A stretch of 64,000 nucleotides of DNA from an uncultured Polaribacter sp. (GCF_947497125.1 NZ_CANMFI010000002.1:464085-528084); one strand, 5' to 3'. Shown: positions 1 to 8,722, counted from the first letter of the stretch. Made by a program: numbers and translations. The notes: a model not told the origin generated them from the sequence alone.

Positions 1-2
1 TA

Positions 3-251
3 AAAGTTTTTATATCGCATGAAAACACCTTTTTTCCGTTGCAAGAGTTAAGTGATGTTTTGTCTGAAGATCTTAAAGAAGACAACTATATTACCATAAA
101 CAAACGAAGAGAACGCGTTTTAAAAGACTTAAAATTTGAACTTTCTGATGCCCTTAAAATCCCTAAAGACAATATATTTACAACTAGAACCAGTCAGTTA
201 GACAAACGTATGAGAGAGATAAAAATAAACGTTACGTTTTTAATAAAATAG
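3..251 (+). CDS. 3' end of an unidentified protein (5' truncated by window edge)
   Basis: The reading frame is open from the first complete codon at base 3 to a TAA at 249-251, so the gene begins outside the window. A TTG at 39 is not a convincing start because the frame continues upstream without a stop. The visible 82 residues are charged and mainly helical in character, ending in a short hydrophobic strand (INVTFLIK). I do not recognise the family. It converges on the queD-like gene with only four bases between the two stop codons. Confidence 0.55.
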   Translation, partial: KVFISHENTFFPLQELSDVLSEDLKEDNYITINKRRERVLKDLKFELSDALKIPKDNIFTTRTSQLDKRMREIKINVTFLIK

Positions 252-255
252 TATT

Positions 256-708
256 TTAGTTATTTTCGCTAGCAAACCATTCTGCATAACTGGTAGCAGT
301 TTCTTGTAATTTTAAGGAATGTAGCGCAATGTTTTTTGGCAATCTTTTTTTAATTTTCTCTGCAAAATCAATTACCATCATTTCGCTTGTTGGTTGGTAA
401 TCTACTAGTAAAACTTCATGGCCTCTGTCTAATAATTCTTTTGCCAGTTCTACATGTGGTGTGTTTTTGTTAAATACGGTGGCATGGTCAAAAACATTAA
501 CAATCTCTTCGTTTACAATTTTTTTTAGATCGCCAAAGTCTATAACCATTCCAAATTTTACATTTTTTTGATCGCTTATTGGCTGTCCAGAAACGGTAAC
601 AAATAGTTGGTAAGAGTGGCCGTGTACATTTTTGCATTTGCCATCATAGCCATATAATGCATGACCGGTTTCGAAAGTAAATTTTTTGGTAATTCTTATC
701 GTGCTCAT
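256..708 (-). CDS. queD: 6-pyruvoyl-tetrahydropterin synthase / 6-carboxytetrahydropterin synthase family (QueD-like)
   Basis: A cytosolic zinc enzyme of the T-fold superfamily. It probably converts 7,8-dihydroneopterin triphosphate to 6-carboxy-tetrahydropterin for queuosine/7-deazaguanine synthesis. At 150 residues it has family length. Zinc ligands are visible at H16 and at H29/H31 in a CxxxHGH motif, with C25 as the expected catalytic cysteine. A PTSE motif and a C-terminal LQET glutamate match the pterin-binding site. The ATG overlaps the stop of the small upstream peptide gene in a TAATG junction, so translation is probably coupled. It is the last gene of the yicC-gmk-nadD operon. No other queuosine gene lies nearby, so the QueD assignment over a PTPS-like role is inference. 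Confidence 0.88.
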   Translation of the reverse strand: MSTIRITKKFTFETGHALYGYDGKCKNVHGHSYQLFVTVSGQPISDQKNVKFGMVIDFGDLKKIVNEEIVNVFDHATVFNKNTPHVELAKELLDRGHEVLLVDYQPTSEMMVIDFAEKIKKRLPKNIALHSLKLQETATSYAEWFASENN

Positions 709-791
709 TAACGTCTGTTTCTAAATTTGTTGTAAAAGTACACAATAACCAATGCTATTGCCAATCCTATAAATAAATAATCTCCTCCCAT
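708..791 (-). CDS. 27-residue single-pass membrane peptide
   Basis: An ATG at 791-789 opens a 28-codon frame ending at 708. The translation begins MGGDYLFIGLAIALVIVYFY and ends with a basic tail (NKFRNRR). This gives one hydrophobic helix of about 16 residues with positive-inside polarity. The stop shares a base with the queD-like ATG (TAATG), and the start lies nine bases after the GH3 stop, so it fits exactly into the operon. No homologue is recalled. It may be a genuine small membrane protein or a device that couples translation of the downstream gene. Confidence 0.55.
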   Translation of the reverse strand: MGGDYLFIGLAIALVIVYFYNKFRNRR

Positions 792-800
792 AGTGTTTTG

Positions 801-2300
801 TTATTTTTCAATTAAAAATTCTTGTAAAACTGTTGCAATTTTTCTGTTATCAGACAATTGCGGAATTTTGTTTTGACCGCCAAACTTACCAATCGATTTC
901 ATATACGCATGAAAACCTCCTTTTTTTACTTTAGAGATAACCAGCGGTTTTAATACTTTTCCTTCAATTAAATCGAAATAATAAATATTTTGTGCTTGCA
1001 TAGAAGCATCTATTTTAGCGGCAAACTCATCGATATCATCAGGTTCATTTTCAAATTCGATAAACCACTCATGATAAGGCAATCCGTTTTCTGGATTTAC
1101 TTGAGGCGCCACAGTAAATTCGCTAATATTGATTGGTGTGCCTTTTATGGCATCATTTAACGCTTTTTCTACCTCTTTACCAATTACGTGTTCGCCAAAG
1201 GCAGAGATAAAATGCTTAATTCTGCCAGTTACTTTAATTCTGTAAGGTTTTGTGTTGGTAAACATTACAGTATCGCCAATATTATAACCCCATAAACCAG
1301 CCGTTGTATTTAAGATAATTACATAATTAACACCCACTTTTACCTCTTTCAATGAAATTCTTGTCGGCTTTTCATCAAAAAACTCTTTGGCAGGTATAAA
1401 TTCGTAAAAAATACCCGAATCTAATTGTAACAGCATTCCTTTTTCGGTTTGCGAATCTTGATAAGCAATAAAGCCTTCGGATGCAGGATACAACTCTATA
1501 TAATCTATTTTTTTACCAATTAAACTCTCGAATTTATTTTTATATGGATCAAAATTAACGCCACCATAAATAAAGAAATTAAAATTCGGGAACAACTCAG
1601 AAATACTTTTACCTGTTTTTTCAATTAGCTTTTCGAAATACATTTGCACCCAAGAAGGGATGCCACTAATTACAGACATGTTTTCATGTACGGTTTCTTT
1701 TACAATAGCATTTACCTTGGTATCCCAATCTTCAATACAATTGGTTTTCCAGGTTGGTAAACGATTTTTTAGTAAATAGTTAGGTACATAATGAGCCGCA
1801 ATACCACTTAATCGACCTAATTTAACGCCATTTTTGTCCTCTAAAACAGGGCTTCCTTGTAAAAAAATCATTTTACCGTTTACAAAGCTGGCATCATTTT
1901 TTTCAACAATGTAAAAAAGCAATGCATTTTTTGCTGCGGTAATATGCGTTGGCATCGATTCTTTGGTAATGGGTATGTATTTTGCGCCAGAGGTTGTGCC
2001 AGATGTTTTTGCGTAATACAAAGGTTTGCCAGGCCATAAAACATTGCTTTCGCCAGCAACCATTTTGTCTACGTAGGGTTTTAAGCCTTCATAATCTGTA
2101 ATAGGAACATTTTTTTTAAAGTCGCCATAATTGGTAATGCTATCAAAGTTATGGTCTTTACCAAAAGTAGTTTTACACCCTTTAGCAATTAAATTTTTAA
2201 AAACTTTATCTTGGGTTTTATGTGGATTATTTGCCCATTTTAGCACTTTTTTTGTGGCTATTTTGGCAAACGGAATTGCAAAAAAAGATTTGATACTCAT
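801..2300 (-). CDS. GH3 family adenylate-forming protein
   Basis: Member of the GH3 (auxin-responsive promoter) branch of the ANL adenylating superfamily, 499 residues. In plants GH3 enzymes join amino acids to acyl acids through acyl-adenylates; the bacterial substrate is unknown. The ATP-binding motif TSGTTSGAKYIP is at residues 99-110, followed by the LYPASEG motif, the GYNIGD loop and the TGRIKHFISAFGEHV hinge, so the adenylation site looks intact. The ATG overlaps the M23 peptidase stop (TAATG at 2302-2298), which indicates coupled translation. Its place beside an envelope endopeptidase hints at envelope-related acyl chemistry, but that is only context. Confidence 0.87.
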   Translation of the reverse strand: MSIKSFFAIPFAKIATKKVLKWANNPHKTQDKVFKNLIAKGCKTTFGKDHNFDSITNYGDFKKNVPITDYEGLKPYVDKMVAGESNVLWPGKPLYYAKTSGTTSGAKYIPITKESMPTHITAAKNALLFYIVEKNDASFVNGKMIFLQGSPVLEDKNGVKLGRLSGIAAHYVPNYLLKNRLPTWKTNCIEDWDTKVNAIVKETVHENMSVISGIPSWVQMYFEKLIEKTGKSISELFPNFNFFIYGGVNFDPYKNKFESLIGKKIDYIELYPASEGFIAYQDSQTEKGMLLQLDSGIFYEFIPAKEFFDEKPTRISLKEVKVGVNYVIILNTTAGLWGYNIGDTVMFTNTKPYRIKVTGRIKHFISAFGEHVIGKEVEKALNDAIKGTPINISEFTVAPQVNPENGLPYHEWFIEFENEPDDIDEFAAKIDASMQAQNIYYFDLIEGKVLKPLVISKVKKGGFHAYMKSIGKFGGQNKIPQLSDNRKIATVLQEFLIEK

Positions 2301-3166
2301 TATTTAAAGTCTATAAAATTTAAAGGATTTACAGCATAACCGCCGTTCCAGAGCTCGAAATGTAAGTGCTCTCCGGTGGTTAATTCTCCGGTAGAACCTA
2401 CGGTGGCAATTACCTCGCCAGATTTTACAAAATCACCTTGTTCTTTTAAAAGATTTCCGTTGTGTTTATAAACAGAAAGGTATTCTTTAGCATGTTTTAT
2501 AATTATTACATAACCGGTTTCTGTGGTCCATCCAGAAAAAATTACAGTTCCGTCTGCGGTAGCTTTTACAGGGTCTCCTTTTTTAGCAGCAATATCTACT
2601 GCAAAATGTTTAGAGTTTGATTCAAAATTTTGAGTAATGGTTCCGTTTAAAGGAGCAAAAAAGACGATACTAACATTAGTTGGTTGCTTTTTTTGTAAAG
2701 AAAAAAGTGTTTCGCTTTCTACTTTTTCTCTAAAAATAGAATCTTCTTTTGAAGCATTTAATAAGTTTTCGTCTATATTTTGTTGCCTTTGTTCTGGCGC
2801 TAAAGAGTCTATTGCTTCTGCACTAATTTCGCCAGTTAAGACTGGTAATAGTGCTTTTGTATAGTTTTCTAGATAGGCAATTTTTAATTTTAAAGAATCG
2901 GTTGTAAAATTAAGTTTTGCAGTTTTTATTTTTAAGGCAGTAGATGAGTGCCCAGGTATATAATCTCTAATTGGGGTAAAAGCAATTAATAAAATGGTTG
3001 CTGTTATTAGCAAAATAGAAAAGATACCGCCAAAGACAAACACGTTTAATCGAGATAGTTTTAAAGAAAAACGTTCTTCAAAAGTATCTTCATTTAAAAC
3101 AACTAATCGATATTTGTCGGTTAGTTTTTGTTTTAGTTTTCCCTTTTTTTTCTCTTTTTTACTCAC
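2300..3166 (-). CDS. Membrane-anchored M23 (LytM) peptidoglycan endopeptidase
   Basis: A 288-residue protein. A Lys-rich cytoplasmic N-terminus (1-20) is followed by one membrane helix (about 42-64), a periplasmic linker with coiled-coil character (80-155) and a C-terminal LytM domain (170-288). The LytM zinc and catalytic residues are present: HxxxD as H187/D191, the HLH motif H267/H269, and H235 as the additional histidine. It should therefore be an active peptidoglycan cross-link hydrolase and not a degenerate regulator. It lies 48 bases after nadD and is coupled to the GH3 gene. Confidence 0.88.
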   Translation of the reverse strand: MSKKEKKKGKLKQKLTDKYRLVVLNEDTFEERFSLKLSRLNVFVFGGIFSILLITATILLIAFTPIRDYIPGHSSTALKIKTAKLNFTTDSLKLKIAYLENYTKALLPVLTGEISAEAIDSLAPEQRQQNIDENLLNASKEDSIFREKVESETLFSLQKKQPTNVSIVFFAPLNGTITQNFESNSKHFAVDIAAKKGDPVKATADGTVIFSGWTTETGYVIIIKHAKEYLSVYKHNGNLLKEQGDFVKSGEVIATVGSTGELTTGEHLHFELWNGGYAVNPLNFIDFK

Positions 3167-3214
3167 AAAAAATTATTTGATTATTAACAAAGATACAACG
3201 ATTTTTAAGTGCAC

Positions 3215-3799
3215 TTATTTTTTATAAAAATTCATTTCATCAATATATTTCGAAACCTGATTTGGTAAAAGTGGTTCTATGTTTTTTTTGTTTTTGATAC
3301 CATTTCTAATCATTGTAGATGAAATTTCTATAATTGGCGCTGCTATTTTATGAATTTTTAGGTGTTCATCAAACTGAGTTGCAACCTTACCTTCAGAAAT
3401 TCTAGGGTACACGTAAATGTGGTGGTGTTCTAAAATAGTTTCGTAGTTTTTCCATTTATGCAGGCTTTTTAGATTGTCTTCTCCCATAATTAGACAAAAT
3501 TCTTTAGTTGGATACCGATCTGTAAGATGCGCCAAAGTATGCACAGTATAATTAGGTTGTGGTAGTTTAAATTCTGCGTCTGATGGTTTAATTTTTAAGT
3601 AGTTTTCTGTAGCTTTAAAAACCATCTCTAACCGATGATGATTGTCTAACAAAGTACTTTTCTTTTTAAATGGATTGTGCGGTGTTACTACCATCCAAAT
3701 TTCATCTAAATCAGAATTTTCTACCATATGATTGGCAATAATTAAATGCCCTATATGAATTGGGTTGAAAGTGCCAAAATACAATCCGATTTTACTCAT
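3215..3799 (-). CDS. nadD: Nicotinate-nucleotide adenylyltransferase
   Basis: Converts nicotinate mononucleotide and ATP to deamido-NAD in NAD biosynthesis. The 194-residue protein shows the nucleotidyltransferase signature GTFNPIHIGH at residues 9-18 and the ISSTMIR motif at 159-165, both diagnostic of the NadD family. The central GEDNL segment is also conserved. It lies between gmk (82 bases upstream) and the M23 peptidase in the minus-strand operon. Confidence 0.95.
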   Translation of the reverse strand: MSKIGLYFGTFNPIHIGHLIIANHMVENSDLDEIWMVVTPHNPFKKKSTLLDNHHRLEMVFKATENYLKIKPSDAEFKLPQPNYTVHTLAHLTDRYPTKEFCLIMGEDNLKSLHKWKNYETILEHHHIYVYPRISEGKVATQFDEHLKIHKIAAPIIEISSTMIRNGIKNKKNIEPLLPNQVSKYIDEMNFYKK

Positions 3800-3881
3800 T
3801 TTTTAAGATATTAGAAAAAAGAGCCTAGAAAAGAGATTTTTATCAAACCCTATCATCTATTTTCTTTTCTCTCTATGCTAT

Positions 3882-4469
3882 TTACTGTTTTAATTCTAAA
3901 AAATTCCCCACCAATTCTTCGGCTTCTTTTAAGGCGTCTTCTAAAATGTAATTTTTAATAATTTTATCAAATTGAGGCGCTGTTGCTAATTCTACCGAAG
4001 CTTTTGCTATGCGCATGTTTATTTTGTCTTCGCTTTCTGTAGAACGTTTTTTTAGTCTAATTTTTAGCTCATCTACACTTGGTGGCTTTACAAAAACAGA
4101 GAGTGTTTTGTCTGGGTATTTCTTTTTTATTCTTAGTCCGCCTACCACATCAATATCAAAAATAACATGTTTTTTTAGTGCCCAAATACGTTCTATTTCA
4201 CTTTTTAGGGTGCCATAAAAATTGTCTCTATAAACTTCTTCCCACTCTAAAAATTCATCACCTTTAATTTTATTCTTAAATTCTTTTAAATCAATAAAAT
4301 AATAATCTTCACCCTCTTTTTCAAAACCTCTTGGTGCTCTAGAAGTAGCAGAAATAGAGAATGCTAAGTTAAATTTTTCTTGATTTAATAAATGACGAAC
4401 GATGGTTGTTTTTCCGGAGCCAGAAGGAGCAGAAAAAACAAATAATTTACCTACAAAATTATCTTTCAT
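3882..4469 (-). CDS. gmk: Guanylate kinase
   Basis: Phosphorylates GMP to GDP. The 195-residue protein has the P-loop SAPSGSGKTT at 13-22, the GMP-binding S-x-T-S-R-x-P-R stretch near 41-48 and the GEDYYF motif that follows. Length matches bacterial Gmk. It is second in the operon after yicC, an association that is common in bacteria. Confidence 0.96.
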   Translation of the reverse strand: MKDNFVGKLFVFSAPSGSGKTTIVRHLLNQEKFNLAFSISATSRAPRGFEKEGEDYYFIDLKEFKNKIKGDEFLEWEEVYRDNFYGTLKSEIERIWALKKHVIFDIDVVGGLRIKKKYPDKTLSVFVKPPSVDELKIRLKKRSTESEDKINMRIAKASVELATAPQFDKIIKNYILEDALKEAEELVGNFLELKQ

Positions 4470-4484
4470 AATTAATTTTGTTAT

Positions 4485-4546
4485 GCTGAACCTTTTTCAG
4501 CATCTTATTAATAACTAATTTTATTTAGAAACTGAAAAAGTTCAGC
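4485..4546. repeat. Imperfect inverted repeat between yicC and gmk
   Basis: The arms GCTGAACCTTTTTCAG (4485-4500) and CTGAAAAAGTTCAGC (4532-4546) are reverse complements with a single mismatch, separated by about 31 bases. This would form a hairpin of about 15 bp in the transcript between yicC and gmk. It is not followed by a T run on the minus strand. It resembles the short dispersed palindromic elements of Flavobacteriaceae more than a terminator, and could act as an mRNA processing or stabilising structure. Confidence 0.6.
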
Positions 4547-4561
4547 TTGCTTTAAAGTATT

Positions 4562-5428
4562 TTAAAGCACATTTAATATTTGTTCTTTAATTTGTTCTAA
4601 TTCGTTTTTCATTTGAATAACGGCTTTTTGCATCGGTGCAAAATTTGCTTTAGAACCAGTTGTGTTTATCTCACGGCCAATTTCTTGAATAATAAATCCT
4701 AGTTTTTTACCATTAGAGTCTTCAGAGGCAAGTGTTTTTAGAAAATAATCTAAATGATTTGCCAAGCGAACTTTTTCTTCATTAATATCTAGTTTTTCTA
4801 GATAATAGATCAATTCTTGCTCAAATCTATTGTTGTCTGTATCTACTTTTAAATCGTCAATAGCTTTCTTTAAACGTGTTTTTACGTTTTCAATTCTATC
4901 GCCGTCTAGGGCTTTTACTTCTTCTAAGTAACGACTAATGTTAGCAACTCTTTCTTTAAAATCAACCTCAAGAGAAGCGGCTTCATCTTTTCTGTATTGT
5001 ACAATTTCTACAATGGCAGTATCGATGTTTTTATCAATAAGCAACCATTCGTTTTCATCTAATTCTTCGCGAGCGGTTTTTAACGCATCTGGCATTTTTA
5101 TTGCCATTTTTAACAGTTCTACATCACTAGAAGCGCCGGTTTGAACAACGTTTCTTAGTTGTTGCATGTATTCGTTAACAACCCCTTTGTTAATGCTTGT
5201 AGAGGTTTCATCTGCAGTCATTTCTACAAAAATTGAAAAATCTACCTTACCCCGAACCAAAGCTTTAGCTAGTTTTTTTCGAACGGCTAGTTCCTTTTCT
5301 TTGTAGTAAGAAGGAATACGAACATTTAAATCTAGATTTTTACTATTTAAAGATTTTATTTCAATCGTTACTTTTTTAGTCGGTAATTGTAATACCGCTT
5401 TGCCGTAACCTGTCATAGATTGAATCAT
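4562..5428 (-). CDS. yicC: YicC/YloC family endoribonuclease
   Basis: A 288-residue protein with the family hallmark start MIQSMTGYGKA and the C-terminal DUF1732 domain containing LGFIIQEIGREINTTGSKA. YicC-type proteins of E. coli and B. subtilis are reported to be ribonucleases acting on RNA. The N-terminal YicC domain covers about residues 1-155 and the C-terminal domain about 200-288, joined by a helical coiled region. It is first in a long minus-strand operon with gmk. The TATCTTTG box at 5461-5454 is a candidate promoter. Confidence 0.92.
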   Translation of the reverse strand: MIQSMTGYGKAVLQLPTKKVTIEIKSLNSKNLDLNVRIPSYYKEKELAVRKKLAKALVRGKVDFSIFVEMTADETSTSINKGVVNEYMQQLRNVVQTGASSDVELLKMAIKMPDALKTAREELDENEWLLIDKNIDTAIVEIVQYRKDEAASLEVDFKERVANISRYLEEVKALDGDRIENVKTRLKKAIDDLKVDTDNNRFEQELIYYLEKLDINEEKVRLANHLDYFLKTLASEDSNGKKLGFIIQEIGREINTTGSKANFAPMQKAVIQMKNELEQIKEQILNVL

Positions 5429-5453
5429 AAAAGAAACATTTTTAGATGAATTG

Positions 5454-5461
5454 CAAAGATA
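5454..5461 (-). promoter_or_regulatory. Candidate -7 box for the yicC operon
   Basis: The minus-strand sequence TATCTTTG matches the Bacteroidota -7 consensus TAnnTTTG exactly and lies 25 bases upstream of the yicC ATG. No clear TTTG -33 element is present at the expected 19-20 base spacing, so the call rests on the -7 match and position. Confidence 0.5.
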
Positions 5462-5549
5462 GTTTTTATTGATTAAATGTAAGTTTCAAATCAAAGAAAG
5501 CCTGCCATTACCCCTTTAAATAGTTGTTATTTTGAATAAAACAGGTTTT

Positions 5550-6452
5550 TTAGGTTGTTTGTGTTTGTTTTTTAGGTTGTTTTGTAACCAAATAAACGCC
5601 ACAAAAGATAAGTAGTGTTGCTCCAATTTTTATCAAACTTAAAGAATCGCTACCAACAATAAGCGCAAATACCGTGGCAATTACGGGTTGTAAATAAATA
5701 AAAACACTTACAGTTGTTGGTTTTAGTTTAGATAAACCATACAGATTAAAAAGATACGTTACACAAGAAGTAAAAATTACAACAAAGCCAATGTTCCAAT
5801 AAATAGTATTGGGTATTTCTTGCCAAACAACTTCACTTATTTCTTGATATCCAAAAGGCACCACAAAGATAAGACCAAAGAGATATAGCCATTTTACAAA
5901 TACAATTGGGTGGTATTTTGCAATTAAACTTTTAGCCAGTACTAAATACAGGCCATAAGAAGCGGCATTAATAAATACCAAAAAGTTTCCAAAGCCAGTA
6001 TTGGTGGCGTTTTCTGTAATAGATTTGCCATAAGTAATTAGTAAAATAGCCCCAATAAGACCAATAAAAATTCCTAAAATTCTTAATTTACCAATAGATT
6101 TTTTAATTAAAATACTAGAAAACACAAGCACCATAATTGGCGAAGTAACCATCATTACAGAGGCGCTAATTGGCGTTGTTAAGCTAAGCCCTTTAAAAAA
6201 AGCCAACATATTTATTGCAATACCAAAAACAGAGGCTAAAAATATTTTCTTGTAATCTTGCTTTTCTATTTTTTTAGCTTTGATGAATAAGCCAATTGTC
6301 CAAAAAATAACAGTAGCACCGATTACTCTTACCAAAATAAACGCATACGGTTTTAAATACATAGGCATTACCTCTTTTGCTATGGTATAGTTTACACCAT
6401 AAATTAGTGTTGCAATGCAAACAGCTATTAAGGCTACTATTCTTTTGTTCAT
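5550..6452 (-). CDS. EamA/DMT family transporter
   Basis: A 300-residue integral membrane protein with about ten hydrophobic helices in two EamA repeats (about 8-140 and 155-290), typical of the drug/metabolite transporter superfamily. The C-terminal half carries the common PTTVSVFIYLQPVIA stretch of this family. Substrate cannot be predicted; relatives export amino acids, purines or other metabolites. It is monocistronic, with the kbp terminator hairpin just upstream. Confidence 0.88.
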   Translation of the reverse strand: MNKRIVALIAVCIATLIYGVNYTIAKEVMPMYLKPYAFILVRVIGATVIFWTIGLFIKAKKIEKQDYKKIFLASVFGIAINMLAFFKGLSLTTPISASVMMVTSPIMVLVFSSILIKKSIGKLRILGIFIGLIGAILLITYGKSITENATNTGFGNFLVFINAASYGLYLVLAKSLIAKYHPIVFVKWLYLFGLIFVVPFGYQEISEVVWQEIPNTIYWNIGFVVIFTSCVTYLFNLYGLSKLKPTTVSVFIYLQPVIATVFALIVGSDSLSLIKIGATLLIFCGVYLVTKQPKKQTQTT

Positions 6453-6512
6453 GCTATTTTTTAATTAGTATTTGTAGTGCAAAGTTGCACATAAATTTTA
6501 AAATAAGATGTA

Positions 6513-6547
6513 AAAAAAGGGCTTCAAAATACATTGAAACCCTTTTT
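6513..6547 (-). terminator. Rho-independent terminator of kbp
   Basis: Arms AAAAAGGGCTTCAA and TTGAAACCCTTTTT pair with one mismatch around a short AT loop and carry A/T tracts on both sides. It sits 24 bases past the kbp stop on the minus strand. Confidence 0.65.
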
Positions 6548-6570
6548 AAATTTGGTTGATTGTTTTTTAA

Positions 6571-7041
6571 TTAGTCTACCAATGGTGGTATTCTTAATAC
6601 TTGACCAGGATAAATTTTATCAGGATGAGACAACATTGGTTTGTTTGCCTCAAAAATTACTGGGTACTTCATTGCGTTACCATAGTATTCTTTTGCTATT
6701 TTACCTAAAGTGTCTCCTTTAGCAACTGTATGAAATTGAGCCATTAAAGCCTCTTCTACTACAGCAACTTCTTTTACAGACATATTGTCTTCTACAGATG
6801 CAACACCGTTTGTGTTACCAGCAACAAGAACTACTTTTTCTTTTGTTGCTAAATCTGTTGCTTCTCCCCAAATTTTTACAGCATCATCATCTACTTCTAT
6901 AGATAAATCTGCTACTTCTAGTTGATGAGATGCAATAGCGTCTCTTAATTGACCAGATTTCTCTGCATTTTCTTCTTCTGTTGTTTTACCGATGCCGAAT
7001 ACAGATGCACCAGCGTTTTTAATGAATGAAAAAATCCCCAT
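6571..7041 (-). CDS. kbp: BON-LysM domain protein (potassium-binding protein Kbp/YgaU-like)
   Basis: A 156-residue soluble protein with an N-terminal GIFSFIKNAGA segment, a BON domain (about 25-92) and a LysM domain (103-152) whose motif HTVAKGDTLGKIAKEYYG is well preserved. The same two-domain plan and length define E. coli Kbp (YgaU), a cytoplasmic K+-binding protein. There is no signal peptide, which agrees with a cytoplasmic role despite the LysM domain. It stands alone, divergent from upp. Confidence 0.88.
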   Translation of the reverse strand: MGIFSFIKNAGASVFGIGKTTEEENAEKSGQLRDAIASHQLEVADLSIEVDDDAVKIWGEATDLATKEKVVLVAGNTNGVASVEDNMSVKEVAVVEEALMAQFHTVAKGDTLGKIAKEYYGNAMKYPVIFEANKPMLSHPDKIYPGQVLRIPPLVD

Positions 7042-7111
7042 TTTTTAATTGTTTTTGTTAATAATTCGATTTTTTTTGTAGTGCCAATATACAATTTTTA
7101 TCCAATTACAC

Positions 7112-7119
7112 TACATTTG
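7112..7119 (+). promoter_or_regulatory. Candidate -7 box for upp
   Basis: TACATTTG matches TAnnTTTG and lies 19 bases before the upp ATG. A -33 TTTG is not obvious at the right spacing. Confidence 0.4.
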
Positions 7120-7138
7120 TTGTAATAACTTAAAGAAG

Positions 7139-7792
7139 ATGAAAATACATAATCTTACTCAGCAACCTTCAGTTTTAAATACTTTTATCGCTGAGATTAG
7201 AGACCCAAAAATTCAAAAAGATTCTTTACGTTTTAGAAGAAATATAGAAAGAATTGGAGAGGTAATTGGGTACGAACTTAGTAAAGATTTGTTGTATAAA
7301 TACCAAGAGGTAACGACACCTTTGGGTGTAAAAAAAATGCAATTACTACAAAACGAGGTGGTTTTATGCTCTATTTTAAGAGCGGGTTTACCATTACACC
7401 AAGGGTTGTTAAATTATTTTGATGCTGCAGAAAATGCTTTTATTTCTGCTTACAGAAAACCCTTAAAAGCAGCTGATGATTTTGAAATTATTGTAGAGTA
7501 TTTTGCAACACCATCCATAGAAAACAAAACAATGCTTTTGGCAGATCCTATGCTGGCAACGGGTCAAAGTTTAGTGGCAGTATATAATGCCATCAAAGAA
7601 CAAGGAATTCCGAAAGAGATTCATATAGTTGCTGTTATAGCGGCCAAAGAAGGAATCGAATTTATAAAAAATCATTTTCCAGAAAACACTCATTTGTGGG
7701 TAGCAGCCATAGATGATACACTAGATAAAAAAGGATATATTATACCGGGTATTGGTGATGCTGGTGATTTGGCTTTTGGCACTAAGTTATAG
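7139..7792 (+). CDS. upp: Uracil phosphoribosyltransferase
   Basis: Pyrimidine salvage enzyme making UMP from uracil and PRPP. The 217-residue protein has SILRAGLPL (79-87), the PRPP-binding loop ADPMLATGQS (135-144) and the C-terminal GDAGDLAFGT uracil-binding motif. Two substitutions against the usual bacterial form are visible: Q for G in the loop (DPMLATGGS) and LAF for RLF near the C-terminus. The overall pattern is still diagnostic. Its stop overlaps the convergent membrane-protein gene by six bases. Confidence 0.92.
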   Translation: MKIHNLTQQPSVLNTFIAEIRDPKIQKDSLRFRRNIERIGEVIGYELSKDLLYKYQEVTTPLGVKKMQLLQNEVVLCSILRAGLPLHQGLLNYFDAAENAFISAYRKPLKAADDFEIIVEYFATPSIENKTMLLADPMLATGQSLVAVYNAIKEQGIPKEIHIVAVIAAKEGIEFIKNHFPENTHLWVAAIDDTLDKKGYIIPGIGDAGDLAFGTKL

Positions 7793-8722
7793 CCAGAAGA
7801 AAGTTATAAAAGTTCCCACCAATAAAAGGCTAAATAAAATATTTTTAATAATTCTATTCTTAAAAACTTCTAAACCATTTGCAATAATGATTGTTGCAGG
7901 GATGGTTAAAAATACTATTTCCGAACCATTTTTTTCAACTTCCGTTAAAGCAAATAGTATTGCGACAACTAAATTTACAATTAGTAGCAACCAGCTCATT
8001 TTAAAAGAGTTGTTTACAGATAGTGCTTTAGGAGTTTTAATAATAAGGCATCCAAAAGTTAGCAGTAAAATAGTTGTTGTTAACCATAAATGATATCCTT
8101 TACTGTAAAAATACATGTTGTTAAAACCTTCGAAATTAACGGTTTCAAAAAAAGTATAACTAAAACTTTCTTGTTGCCAAAACAAGTAAGTACCATAAAT
8201 AATTAGTGGAGAAATAAAACCAATAACGGGGGTAATTAAGGTATGAAACGTTATTTTTTGATGTAATAAAATAGCAGTATAAAGCAGTGCTACAAAAAGA
8301 ATAGAATTAGGGGCTATTAAACACAACATACCAAGCCAAAAACCACTATCAAAAAGTTTTTTAATAACCTTTTTAGAAGATTTTAAACTGTATATTTTTC
8401 TTAAAAAAAATAAATGAGTTAGCAGTAAAAAAAGTGTTTTAACAGCTATTAAATTTGGCAAAAATAATATTAAGGCCAAAGTAAATAGAAAAAAACCAAA
8501 CGAATTATCTAAAGTTAGCTTGTTTTTTGAGACAACAAAATGATAAAAGAAAAAAATAGCTACAAACAAAAAGAATAAAAAAACACTCTTAAACACATTA
8601 GGCCAAGAGGTTTGATGGTCGAAAAGACTAGAAAAAATAACGATTAAAAAACAGCAAAAAAACAATCCGAAGTAGATTGTAAAATTGATTGGCTTAGATT
8701 TCTCTAAAAAATTGGCTAGCAT
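7787..8722 (-). CDS. Multi-pass membrane protein (DUF6427-like)
   Basis: A 311-residue hydrophobic protein with roughly eight to ten membrane helices and few polar residues; no catalytic motif is visible. Its position between upp and the small membrane protein/trmB pair is one I recall for the flavobacterial family named DUF6427. That name is from memory of synteny and not from a motif, and the function is unknown. It overlaps the end of upp by six bases and is divergent from the next gene. Confidence 0.72.
   Translation of the reverse strand: MLANFLEKSKPINFTIYFGLFFCCFLIVIFSSLFDHQTSWPNVFKSVFLFFLFVAIFFFYHFVVSKNKLTLDNSFGFFLFTLALILFLPNLIAVKTLFLLLTHLFFLRKIYSLKSSKKVIKKLFDSGFWLGMLCLIAPNSILFVALLYTAILLHQKITFHTLITPVIGFISPLIIYGTYLFWQQESFSYTFFETVNFEGFNNMYFYSKGYHLWLTTTILLLTFGCLIIKTPKALSVNNSFKMSWLLLIVNLVVAILFALTEVEKNGSEIVFLTIPATIIIANGLEVFKNRIIKNILFSLLLVGTFITFFWL

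Noticed and set aside
7752..8093. Plus-strand frame of 113 codons after upp
   Set aside because: It lies antisense to the multi-pass membrane protein gene, whose hydrophobic periodicity is convincing.
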